Source: Lewinella sp041392765 (GTDB lineage Bacteria > Bacteroidota > Bacteroidia > Chitinophagales > Saprospiraceae). Taken from it: 64,000 nt of DNA. The notes under the pieces are model-generated. The model saw only the letters and a list, made by a program, of their open reading frames with translations, was not told the DNA's origin and made no database searches. The stretch is from the NCBI GenBank assembly GCA_041392765.1, contig JAWKLL010000007.1, positions 92,571 to 156,570 of the forward strand, read 5' to 3'. This document shows positions 42,162-49,921 of the stretch, piece after piece. The position numbers and the translations under genes are program-made. Numbering within the stretch: position 1 is the stretch's first letter; each line of letters opens with the position of its first letter.

Positions 42162-43375
42162 TATTGGTTAAGGAATTGAATGATTGAATAACCAATTTCT
42201 GTACCTAAGTTGACAGGTACGGCATTACCAATTTGCTTGTACTGTTGTGCCATTGATCCTTGAAATTCCCAATCATCAGGAAAAGTCTGAATTCGTGCAT
42301 ATTCACGAATGGTAAAAGGTCTGGTTTCTTCAGGATGGCATCTTTCTGTTTGCTTTTGTGCAGGGCTACATGTTAGCGTCAAACACGGCTCATCCCATCC
42401 AATTCGTCTTGCAATTCCTGTTTTACCACCTTCTAAATGAAAAGAACCGCCCATAAATTGCTTCTGAATATCAAGCGGCAAATCACGCCAGTATCCTTTT
42501 GGGGGTACAAGATCTAAGACCTCTTTTTTGCTGGGAGGGTATTTTGCACCAGAGGAGTCAGGTACATCTGCATCAAATAGCTCACCCTTTTTGAGTGCAT
42601 CTCTCAAATTATATATCTTATTATGAGGTCTTGGATATTCATATTTTAAAGTAATATCCTTTCGTATCCCCACCAAAATCAATCTTTCTCTTTTTTGGGG
42701 AACTCGATAATTAATAGCCTTTAGAACTTGTACTGGCATCACTCGATAGCCGATTTCATCTAATATAGAAATCATTCCTTTTAAAGTTTTGCCGTTATCG
42801 TGGCTCAATAAGCCTCGGACATTCTCTCCAATACATATAGGTGGATTAACTTCTTTCACCACCCGTGCGAATTCATAGAACAAGGTTCCTCTAGCGTCTG
42901 CAAAACCTAATTTTTTTCCTGCATAGCTAAAAGCTTGGCAAGGAAAGCCTCCCGTTACCACATCCACTTTATCATAGTATTCAGTGAACTCAAACTCTTT
43001 GATATCGCCTTCCAAGACTTTCCAATTTGGGCGATTTTTTCTCAATGTTTGGCAGGCCCATTTATCAATCTCATTCAATGCTATACACTTCAACCCTGCC
43101 TTTTCTAAACCAATAGCTAATCCTCCTGCTCCAGCAAAAAGTTCTAGTACCGTGTATTCATTATGAGGTTCTACATAATTAGATACGGTGTCTTCTACTT
43201 CGTAGTTGAAATAGTCAGCAAAGAGGGTTTCAACTTCCTCCCGTATGTAGACTCTGTAATTACTCATTGGTTCACGAACAGCAGATAGTTTTCCTTCTCT
43301 ATCCCACCTTCGGAGCGTTTCTTTACTTTTGCCAATCAATTCAGCTGCTTCCGATAGTGATAAATATTCTTTCAT
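42137..43375 (-). CDS. DNA (cytosine-5) methyltransferase with N-terminal helix-turn-helix
   Basis: A 412-residue m5C methylase that would protect the host from the neighbouring Eco47II-type enzyme. The first 50 residues form a MerR/excisionase-like HTH (LSLSEAAELIGKSKETLRRW). Methylase motifs follow: LELFAGAGGLAIGLEKAG (motif I), GGFPCQAFSYAGKK (catalytic Cys, IV), ICIGENVRGLL (VI), VPQKRERLILVGIR (VIII), and GNAVPVNL (X). The target-recognition region lies between VIII and IX. The HTH suggests it regulates its own or the nuclease gene. Start ATG 43375 gives MKEYLSLSE; 43390 is an alternative. Confidence 0.92.
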   Translation of the reverse strand: MKEYLSLSEAAELIGKSKETLRRWDREGKLSAVREPMSNYRVYIREEVETLFADYFNYEVEDTVSNYVEPHNEYTVLELFAGAGGLAIGLEKAGLKCIALNEIDKWACQTLRKNRPNWKVLEGDIKEFEFTEYYDKVDVVTGGFPCQAFSYAGKKLGFADARGTLFYEFARVVKEVNPPICIGENVRGLLSHDNGKTLKGMISILDEIGYRVMPVQVLKAINYRVPQKRERLILVGIRKDITLKYEYPRPHNKIYNLRDALKKGELFDADVPDSSGAKYPPSKKEVLDLVPPKGYWRDLPLDIQKQFMGGSFHLEGGKTGIARRIGWDEPCLTLTCSPAQKQTERCHPEETRPFTIREYARIQTFPDDWEFQGSMAQQYKQIGNAVPVNLGTEIGYSIIQFLNQYYNLLKPR

Positions 43376-43466
43376 AACCACATTATTCAACCTTAAACAA
43401 TGGTTACAAAATTATCAATAAAAATGTATAATGCAATGGAAAAATAAAAAAATAGTAAATTTTATT

Positions 43467-43555
43467 CTTAGTAATTTAACGGAAATGTCTTTGCGCAGAT
43501 TCCACTGATAAATTTGCGAAAATCTGCGGTTTCATTTGCGAGTATCTGCGGGAAA
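43467..43555 (+). repeat. P1 left end plus short direct repeats
   Basis: CTTAGTAATTTAACGGAAAT is the left end of the P1 family, without a matching right half. It is followed by TTTGCGCAGATT, TTTGCGAAAATCTGCGG and TTTGCGAGTATCTGCGG (two similar 17-base direct repeats 5 bases apart). No gene is present in this stretch. Confidence 0.6.
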
Positions 43556-43600
43556 TTTTCTCCCTTTGAATCCTACCCTTGAGCATCGCCCCAAAATGCG

Positions 43601-43635
43601 AAAAGGCTTCCCCCGCTGAGCGGAGAAAGCCTTTT
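43601..43635 (-). terminator. Terminator-like hairpin after DUF4295
   Basis: On the minus strand AAAGGCTTTCTCCGCT...AGCGGGGGAAGCCTTTT forms a long hairpin followed by CGCATTTT. It lies 23 bases after the DUF4295 stop in the direction of transcription. Confidence 0.6.
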
Positions 43636-43657
43636 GTGAGATACAAAAACGGGAGCA

Positions 43658-43831
43658 TTACTTCTTAGCGAGGAATTCGTCCACTTTGTCTTTGTGAATC
43701 ATCACTTCTTTGTAGGAGTATTTGCCCGTTTTAGGGTCTTTAACACTCTGAACGATTTTAACGAAGTCGCGGCCTGAACCTGCATTTGCAGCACGTTGGG
43801 CAACCCGCGCGTTCTTTGAAACCTTAGCCAT
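43658..43831 (-). CDS. DUF4295 family protein (Bacteroidota ribosomal-operon small protein)
   Basis: 57 residues: MAKVSKNARVAQRAANAGSG, then DFVKIVQSVKDPKTGKYSYK and MIHKDKVDEFLAKK. This highly basic protein is the usual third gene after rpmB and rpmG in Bacteroidota and is thought to be ribosome-associated; its exact role is unknown. The short length and clear start at ATG 43831 follow the family. The gene ends before a hairpin terminator. Confidence 0.9.
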   Translation of the reverse strand: MAKVSKNARVAQRAANAGSGRDFVKIVQSVKDPKTGKYSYKEVMIHKDKVDEFLAKK

Positions 43832-43909
43832 TACAAATTATTTTCGGATGAAAAATCTGGATGCAATAATACGGAAAAACAAGCAAAGACGCAAGTGTGC
43901 GCTTAAAAT

Positions 43910-44098
43910 TTACTTGATTTCGCGGTGAACCGTCATACGCTTGAGTACGGCATTGAACTTCTTCAACTCCAAACGATCAGGCGTGTTCTTGCGGTTTTTC
44001 TGGGTTACATAGCGGGAAGTACCAGGCATTCCGCTAGCCTTATGCTCCGTGCATTCCAAAATAATCTGAATGCGGTTACCTTTTGATTTCTTAGCCAT
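43910..44098 (-). CDS. rpmG: 50S ribosomal protein L33
   Basis: 62 residues: MAKKSKGNRIQIILECTEHK, SRYVTQKNRKNTPDRLELKK, ending KRMTVHREIK. Typical bacterial L33 of the Cys-poor form (one Cys in ECTEH), which lacks the four-Cys zinc site. Middle gene of the rpmB-rpmG-DUF4295 group. Confidence 0.97.
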   Translation of the reverse strand: MAKKSKGNRIQIILECTEHKASGMPGTSRYVTQKNRKNTPDRLELKKFNAVLKRMTVHREIK

Positions 44099-44124
44099 GG
44101 CAGGATAACATTAATAGTTTTCGA

Positions 44125-44373
44125 TTAGAGTTTCACCCCGGTATCAACACCTTTACGCTCCAATTTTTTCAGGTATGCGTACAAGCCGAGTTTGTTGATA
44201 TTGCGCATTGCACTAGTAGAGATGCTGAGTGTTACCCAACGATCTTCCTCCTGCAGGTAGAAACGCTTCTTCTGAATGTTAGGCACGAACCGACGCTTTG
44301 TTTTGCGGTTCGAGTGCGACACATTGTTACCCACGATGGGGCGCTTTCCTGTAAGTTGACAAACCTTAGACAT
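44125..44373 (-). CDS. rpmB: 50S ribosomal protein L28
   Basis: 82 residues: MSKVCQLTGKRPIVGNNVSH, NRKTKRRFVPNIQKKRFYL, then WVTLSISTSAMRNINKLGL. Classic L28 with the conserved TGK-P-GN-SH start. First gene of the minus-strand rpmB-rpmG-DUF4295 group, with tRNA-Arg 95 bases upstream on the same strand. Confidence 0.97.
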   Translation of the reverse strand: MSKVCQLTGKRPIVGNNVSHSNRKTKRRFVPNIQKKRFYLQEEDRWVTLSISTSAMRNINKLGLYAYLKKLERKGVDTGVKL

Positions 44374-44467
44374 ACGTCCTCCGAGTTTTTGAACCGATAG
44401 GGGAATGAATCCCTTCGGGGTTGTAAAAAAATATTCCCAGGCATAAGACCCGGGAATAATGGGGAAG

Positions 44468-44541
44468 TGACTCCGGAAGGATTCGAACCTTCAACCGCCT
44501 GATCCGTAGTCAGGTACTCTATCCAATTGAGCTACGGAGCC
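44468..44541 (-). tRNA. tRNA-Arg (anticodon ACG)
   Basis: Acceptor GGCTCCG pairs with CGGAGTC (one G-U). D arm TAGCTCAATTGGATAGAG, anticodon stem-loop TGACTACGGATCA with ACG, T loop GGTTCGAATCC. CCA is not encoded. Confidence 0.95.
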
Positions 44542-44624
44542 ATTCTTTGGGCTTCTTTTCCCGAAGCGGATGCAAAGATAAGCACCTTTTAGGTATTGAA
44601 AAAATATTTCCTAAAAAAAGTTCC

Positions 44625-45596
44625 TTATTTTTTTAAAATCTCATTGGGTATGCGGTTGGGATAGTCGGTGATGATGCCGTCAACACCTATGCTTATTAAG
44701 GTTTCCATGTCTTTAGTATCATTTACCGTCCAAGGTATAACTTGTATGCCAAGGGCATGTAAACTGTCCACTTGGGGTTTATCCAGCAGTTTAAAGTAGG
44801 GGCTATAGATCGTTGGCTGAAAACTAAGCAACGCCAACTGCTCGGCTAATGGGCGGTCTTCTTCCACCAAATACGCCAACCGCTGTTGGGGTGCTTGCCG
44901 ATGCAACTCCTCTAGCGTTCGCAGATCGAACGACTGAATGGTGGATCGCTGTGCAATCCCTAAGCGGTGTACCTCTGCCAACACCAACTCCACAAAGCGG
45001 GCTGGGGGCGGCGTAAAAAGGTCGTCGCCTTGGGGGTGACTCTTAATCTCTATATTATATCGTGGCACAGGTCTGCCGAGTTGGCGGGCGGTTTGCTCGG
45101 CAGCGGTTACTACCTCTGGTAATGTAGGCTTCCAAACGGGCATCTTTTGCTGCTCGGGGAATCGGGCGTTCCCCCGTTGCCCACAATCGTACCCCCGAAT
45201 TTGCTCCACCGTCATTTCATAGATGCGCAGCGCCATAGCCTCTTCCGTTGTAACGGCACGTCCATCTGGATGGCTGCAAATATCCGCTGACATCCACGGC
45301 TCGTGAGACACTATCAGCTGTCCATCGGCACTGACGGCAAGATCTAGTTCCAAGGTAGTAATAGTTGGAAATGCTAAGGCTTTGACAAAAGCGGGAATGG
45401 TATTTTCCGGGTACAACCCTCGGGCACCTCGGTGGCCTTGCCAATCGAAGTAGGAAATCGGTTTGTCGGTCATAGCGGTTGGGCGAAGTGGTTGGCAGGA
45501 AAGCATCATGCTAACAACAAATGACACTGTCACCGCCAAGATTGCTAAGCGAAGGTTGGCCGTATGATTATTTACCATATTACGGGTTAAATTCAT
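44625..45596 (-). CDS. Glycerophosphodiester phosphodiesterase lipoprotein
   Basis: A 323-residue GDPD that hydrolyses glycerophosphodiesters to glycerol-3-phosphate and an alcohol, here anchored outside the cytoplasm. The signal and lipobox end at VVSMMLSC (Cys about 34). Catalytic motifs: WQGHRGARGLYPENTIPAF (His, Arg, Glu; about 52-70), LELDLAVSADGQLIVSHEP (metal-binding Glu/Asp and second His) and FDLRTLEEL. The C-terminal WTVNDTKDMETLISIGVDGIITDYPNR closes the TIM barrel. Full length and in frame. The start 45596 has the signal in the right place; a Met at position 7 is an alternative. Confidence 0.93.
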   Translation of the reverse strand: MNLTRNMVNNHTANLRLAILAVTVSFVVSMMLSCQPLRPTAMTDKPISYFDWQGHRGARGLYPENTIPAFVKALAFPTITTLELDLAVSADGQLIVSHEPWMSADICSHPDGRAVTTEEAMALRIYEMTVEQIRGYDCGQRGNARFPEQQKMPVWKPTLPEVVTAAEQTARQLGRPVPRYNIEIKSHPQGDDLFTPPPARFVELVLAEVHRLGIAQRSTIQSFDLRTLEELHRQAPQQRLAYLVEEDRPLAEQLALLSFQPTIYSPYFKLLDKPQVDSLHALGIQVIPWTVNDTKDMETLISIGVDGIITDYPNRIPNEILKK

Positions 45597-45623
45597 TGAA
45601 CAAAGGTAAGGACTCTACTTGTT

Positions 45624-46199
45624 TTATAGTACGTTCTTATTGTTATCTCTATATAAAATCATGCTAAAGCCAATTAAAGTTATAGCATACCCTAATACCA
45701 ATCTAAAAGGTAATGGGATTATATGCCATAATATAAGATTAGCTATCAAAATCAAGGCTATTCCCGTTTTGCTTGTAGGGTAGTAATTCAAGCTTAAAAG
45801 AAGTAACCCTAAATTGAAAGTTTTTGAACTTGGCCCAAGGGTCATAAAAGGCTTCCAAATAGATGGAACGTGAGAAATATGATAAGTGAATTCATTTCGC
45901 ATTTCCTGATTAGGAAAACTCCACCAAATGAAGTCCAATACGCACATTCCTATGATACAAACAATTCCAATTAAAGTCAAAGGAATTCCTATCAAACTAA
46001 ATATTTTTTTAGGGAATGCCATGGTTTGAGGTATTAGCAAAGTCACTCCGACTAATAAAAACCAGTGGGCGAAATCAATAGGTTCTTGGTTATAGACAAA
46101 ATCGTTTCCTTTGGCTATTATCAACTGGCCAATCAAAATAAAAACAAGTCCAGCTATAAATAGCACTTTATTTATCTTTTCAATATACTTGTCTGCCAT
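45624..46199 (-). CDS. Multi-pass membrane protein of unknown function
   Basis: A 191-residue protein with about five hydrophobic helices (LFIAGLVFILIGQLII, FLLVGVTLLIPQTMA, SLIGIPLTLIGIVCIIGM, FNLGLLLLSLNYYP, and two near the C-terminus). No enzymatic motif was recognised. It is AT-rich, like the CAAX-protease-like gene upstream on the same strand, and lies 28 bases from the end of the GDPD start region. I do not know the family. Confidence 0.6.
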   Translation of the reverse strand: MADKYIEKINKVLFIAGLVFILIGQLIIAKGNDFVYNQEPIDFAHWFLLVGVTLLIPQTMAFPKKIFSLIGIPLTLIGIVCIIGMCVLDFIWWSFPNQEMRNEFTYHISHVPSIWKPFMTLGPSSKTFNLGLLLLSLNYYPTSKTGIALILIANLILWHIIPLPFRLVLGYAITLIGFSMILYRDNNKNVL

Positions 46200-46335
46200 T
46201 AACTTTAGCGTATGTTTTGAAATTTTTCGAACTGATTTTCAATGATATAAAATAATTCGTCTTCACTTTCGTGATTATGCGAAGGCACTTATTGGCTTTT
46301 TATTTTGACTACTTTAATAAGCGTATTTTTCAAAT

Positions 46336-47190
46336 TCATATCTTAATTTTTTTTATTTTGATTATTTTGCCTTCTTCATTAGAACGATGATATAAAAAAA
46401 CACCGATTGAGAACAAAATAAATACGGTAAAAATAGAACCTTCAATTCCAATTCCTCCTCCTGTAAACAAAACAGGACCTTCAAATTTAGAATGAATAAT
46501 TTTGCCCATATCATCTAATCCAGTAAGGTTTGAACCATAAAAAGGTTGAGCAAAATTCCACCCTAAATGAAAGAAAAAAGGCAACCAAACTCTTTTGGTA
46601 TATACAAAAAGCATTGACATTGTGAATCCCCAACATAACGATACAAAAAAACTAAAGAAAGTTGAGTTCGGATTAAAAATATGATAGGTTTCAATTAGCA
46701 TTATTATTAGAATCGCAATATTAGTTCCTAACCAGTTTTCTAACTCACGCAATACTAAACCTCTGGTAAATAGATCTTCAATTAGCGCTGCAACAACCAG
46801 TGTCATGAATAATCTAAGGGAGTAATCTTCTGTAACTATGTCAATAATACGGTAATAGCCCAAAAGATATAGTATAAAAATAGATAATGAAATTGCAGAA
46901 AATCCAATTATAAATCCACCAAACATTTCTTTAGGTAAGTATTTTATTGAAAGTTCTTCAATTTCTCGTTTTTCATACCAGCGAAATAAAAAATAATAAC
47001 TTGAAAGTAACACACAAAAAGAAACCAGATGGATTAAAGGGTCGGCAATATTTTTGTCTGCGATTATATTATAAAAAAATGGTTTTGATACAAAATTTTG
47101 TATTCCTACAAAAAGAGAAAAACAAACAGTTATCCCCAAAATTATTTTTGTAATTGGGAAATCTAAGATTTTTTTGATTGCTTGATTCAT
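46336..47190 (-). CDS. CPBP (CAAX-type) intramembrane metalloprotease
   Basis: A 284-residue membrane protease of the CPBP/Abi family. Motif 1 reads LIEDLFTRGLVLREL where EExxxR is usual, so the second Glu is Asp. Motif 2 contains FVSLCWGFTMSMLFV, and motif 3 is FFFHLGWNFAQP (HxxxN). Eight or so hydrophobic helices. ATG 47190 gives MNQAIKKILDF; the longer frame upstream (to 47301) adds a Cys/Phe-rich stretch with no family likeness. AT-rich and probably acquired. Substrate unknown; in other bacteria such proteins act in immunity to peptides or in prenyl processing. Confidence 0.75.
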   Translation of the reverse strand: MNQAIKKILDFPITKIILGITVCFSLFVGIQNFVSKPFFYNIIADKNIADPLIHLVSFCVLLSSYYFLFRWYEKREIEELSIKYLPKEMFGGFIIGFSAISLSIFILYLLGYYRIIDIVTEDYSLRLFMTLVVAALIEDLFTRGLVLRELENWLGTNIAILIIMLIETYHIFNPNSTFFSFFVSLCWGFTMSMLFVYTKRVWLPFFFHLGWNFAQPFYGSNLTGLDDMGKIIHSKFEGPVLFTGGGIGIEGSIFTVFILFSIGVFLYHRSNEEGKIIKIKKIKI

Positions 47191-47497
47191 AGTATTGATT
47201 GATGGTTGAATCGATGACGAATAGAATAGGAAAGTGTTACAAAAAAACAGGTTTTTTATTTCCGTTTTTTTTTTAAAGACACCCCCTAACGCTAAGAACA
47301 ATTCACGAACCGCTCCCGATAACTATCGGAAAGGGGTGGTTTTTTGTTAGCCTCCTCTTCCTACTCGATTGGCTTTAGTTCTTATTTTTTCAATCCATGT
47401 TTTTTCTACAAAATTCCTTTCTGTTCCTGTCCTATAAATTTGCAACATGGGAAAATTAGTTCTATTTTTTATCTCATAATTTACTTTCCTTAATTCT

Positions 47498-47770
47498 TTA
47501 GCTTAAGTCTCGTTCTTTCAAGACATCTTCTAAATCCTTGTTCTTATTTGGGTTTTTAAGCAGTCTGTAGATGAAAGCTACCGGAATCAACATTGGAATT
47601 AGGAATCCCAAGCGTTTTTCGGAAGACAGGCTCCAGGAAACAACTCCGAAGATGAGTATTCCTGCAAGAAACCCAATAGCTGTTGCATGAAAGAGTTTTG
47701 ATTTCTTTAGCTTTTTTTTCTCAACTAATAGTTCCTCGTCAGCCAATTTGTAAAAGTCTTTCTTTTCCAT
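47498..47770 (-). CDS. Small membrane protein, paralogue of the 21393-21644 protein
   Basis: A 90-residue protein: FYKLADEELLVEKKKLKKSK, then two hydrophobic helices (about residues 28-47 and 54-70), and a charged tail NKNKDLEDVLKERDLS. Same plan and conserved ends as the protein at 21393-21644. Function unknown. A plus-strand hairpin with CCCGATAACTATCGG lies 170 bases away, and a TAAATTTG box at 47434 is on the other strand. Confidence 0.65.
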   Translation of the reverse strand: MEKKDFYKLADEELLVEKKKLKKSKLFHATAIGFLAGILIFGVVSWSLSSEKRLGFLIPMLIPVAFIYRLLKNPNKNKDLEDVLKERDLS

Positions 47771-48149
47771 ACAACTCTGTTATATAAATCATTTTGCATT
47801 GAAGCCAACAATAATTTCACGCACTACGCATAAACACGCTATATACGCAGGTTGACCTATCCATAAAGCTGTTTTGGGGCGGTGTCATGCCTAAGCAGCG
47901 CGGTCGGAACAAAGATAGGTTTTCCATGTAAACCACCAATGTATCGACTCGCTTTTTTTAATACCCCAATTATGCAAGTTGTTTTTCCATTTCTTGCTGT
48001 TGTCAGAAAAAACGGGCTGCAAACCTACGAGCGTAGGTCGTTGTAGTGGTGATGCTATGATGAGCAGGATAAACATTTGCAAATGATTTTATCCCCCTTC
48101 ATCGGGCGGCAAGTGACACCCGTGCGAAGGGCGAAGCCCTGAGCCTGTG
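47771..48149 (+). other. Intergenic stretch
   Basis: No gene seen. The left part is AT-rich. From about 48095 it becomes GC-rich (GGGCGGCAAGTGACACCC) and leads into the REP-like repeat at 48150. Confidence 0.35.
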
Positions 48150-48256
48150 ACGGACAAGGGGGCGGACGAAGCCCCGCCTGCAACCATCGGGCGCTGGTGG
48201 GACGTAGGTAGCACCCGGCCCCCAACCCGACGTAAGGAGGGAATGGGGGTGGCCCA
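48150..48256 (+). repeat. REP-like GC-rich repeat, family P4 copy 2
   Basis: Shares order and most bases with 28508-28611 beside the RAYT gene: CGGACAAGGGGGCGGACGAA, CAACCATCGGGCG, TAGCACCCGGCCCC, CCCGACGTAAGGAGG, GGGGGTGGCCCA. Same orientation. Lies 58 bases from the end of the next gene on the other strand. Confidence 0.75.
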
Positions 48257-48314
48257 TAAGCAGCCTTGTAGGAGTCCTTGTTGAGCAGGAAACATTCGGC
48301 AGTAACATCTGCGC

Positions 48315-49766
48315 TTATGGTGCTGCCTCCAACTCCCTTATTTTCTGTTCTAGCCAGGTGCGATTAAAAACGGCGGGGGCTTGCTGTAATGCTTCTCTAA
48401 TGGTGGCCAACGACTGCCGGAAGGAGGCCGAGGGTAAAAAGGGCTGCTGCTCGCGCAAGCGTGCCAAACGGCGGGTGAAGCGAAAAAGGTGGTAATAGCC
48501 GCTGCGGCGAAAATCGGCCAGCAAACGGTTGCGTTGGAGATATTGGCGAAAGGATTCCACCAGCGCTTGTAGGGCTTCTGTTTCTTGTAGCTCGTAGTAG
48601 GTGCGCAGCAACAGCGCTTTAGCACCCAAATTGTAGCGCATATCACTGTACTCCACTTGGGTGAGCAGCTCTAACACCCGACCGTAGTCGCCGGTTTCGT
48701 GGCACCAAGCGGCCTTATTGAATCGGTAAGCATTCTCGGCAGCATCGGGGGCCAATGCCGTACGGTGCTGTTCTATGAAGGTATCCGCCCAGGCCAATTC
48801 GCCCAGCCGCAGGGCGGTAGTAACGATGTTTTTGTAGTGCCACTCAATCAGGAAGTCGTCTTCATGAAGAAGGCGCTGTTCCAGTTGCTGCTGGTAAAGC
48901 TGGAACAACTCTCGCAGGAAAGGGGTGTCGTTGGCATTGATGCGGGCAATGCAAAAATTTTGAAAGTAATTGTAGATGGCAGCTACTTCTGCTCCCTGAA
49001 AATGCTGCTGGTGGGCTTGAAAAACTTCCATCGCGTGCCGATAGGCATCCACGGAGGGGGTGTCCATCATCTGATACAGCAGGAAATACAGTTGTATAGC
49101 AGGCGCATCGGCATAGGCATCGGCATTATGGCGCAACTCCTCCAGCACTGCCTCCAAAAGCCGTGCAGAATAATCACTTCGGAGTATTTGCCGCCTCACC
49201 TGCATCTCCACGGCATCGCGCAGTTTTTCTAAGATATAATAGTGGTCGAGTGCTTGTTCTTTTTGCACAAGGCTGTTGTCTTCACGCCTGCGCTCACGTA
49301 TGGTGTAGCCTATATTGGCCTCCTCTTGTAGCAGCAAGTTCTGGTAATAGTGGTTGGCATCTCGGCGTGTAGGTTGTGTGAGGAGTGGCTGGTGTTTATC
49401 CAACGTTCGCTGCCATGCGTCCCATTGGCGATGTTCGCGAAGTGCGCGCAGCAGCAGGATGGGTTGCCATTCTTCCTTGCTAAACTGCTCCTGAATGAGA
49501 AATTTTTCGGCCAATCGGCTCGCGTAGGTAAAAAGCACCGCCAGCTTGCCGGCATCCAAACATGTATCGCCATACAAGTGTTGCCAGATGGCAGTGGGTG
49601 TTAAGCGCTTGTCGGGCAATGCGGGAAAATGTTTGTCTAACCAATCAATCAATCGCTGGGTATCCGTGTGTTTATGATGATAGGACGAGAGGGAAAAAGC
49701 TACGAATCGGCTCATTTCCCTGCGGTCGAAGGTTTTTATCAAGTGAATGAGTTGGTTGTTTTTCAT
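48315..49766 (-). CDS. Large all-helical protein of unknown function (Saprospiraceae-type)
   Basis: A 483-residue soluble protein rich in Gln, Arg and aromatic residues, predicted all helical with TPR-like pairing (LLELLTQVEYSDMRYNLGA, ALQALVESFRQYLQR). The start NNQLIHLIKTFDRREMSRF...FSLSSYHHKHTDTQRLIDWL resembles a family of large helical proteins common in Saprospiraceae; function unknown. ATG 49766 was chosen because the reading upstream is Phe-rich and untypical. It is divergent from the giant secreted protein gene with a 155-base AT-rich spacer that would hold both promoters. Confidence 0.65.
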   Translation of the reverse strand: MKNNQLIHLIKTFDRREMSRFVAFSLSSYHHKHTDTQRLIDWLDKHFPALPDKRLTPTAIWQHLYGDTCLDAGKLAVLFTYASRLAEKFLIQEQFSKEEWQPILLLRALREHRQWDAWQRTLDKHQPLLTQPTRRDANHYYQNLLLQEEANIGYTIRERRREDNSLVQKEQALDHYYILEKLRDAVEMQVRRQILRSDYSARLLEAVLEELRHNADAYADAPAIQLYFLLYQMMDTPSVDAYRHAMEVFQAHQQHFQGAEVAAIYNYFQNFCIARINANDTPFLRELFQLYQQQLEQRLLHEDDFLIEWHYKNIVTTALRLGELAWADTFIEQHRTALAPDAAENAYRFNKAAWCHETGDYGRVLELLTQVEYSDMRYNLGAKALLLRTYYELQETEALQALVESFRQYLQRNRLLADFRRSGYYHLFRFTRRLARLREQQPFLPSASFRQSLATIREALQQAPAVFNRTWLEQKIRELEAAP

Positions 49767-49921
49767 AAAAAAATCAATAAAAAAATAACATAAAATATTG
49801 CAAAACAGTTTATTATGATATTTTTTAATAATAAAAAAACCAAAAAATAAGCCACAAAATACTATATTATCGCTACTATTAATCACATATTTGTAATGTG
49901 AATAATCCAAAACGATGCAAT

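Noticed and set aside
47302..47345. Plus-strand hairpin with T-run as terminator for the 47498 gene
   Set aside because: The T-run is on the plus strand while the neighbouring genes are on the minus strand, so it cannot terminate them; it matches the dispersed CCCGATA palindrome instead.
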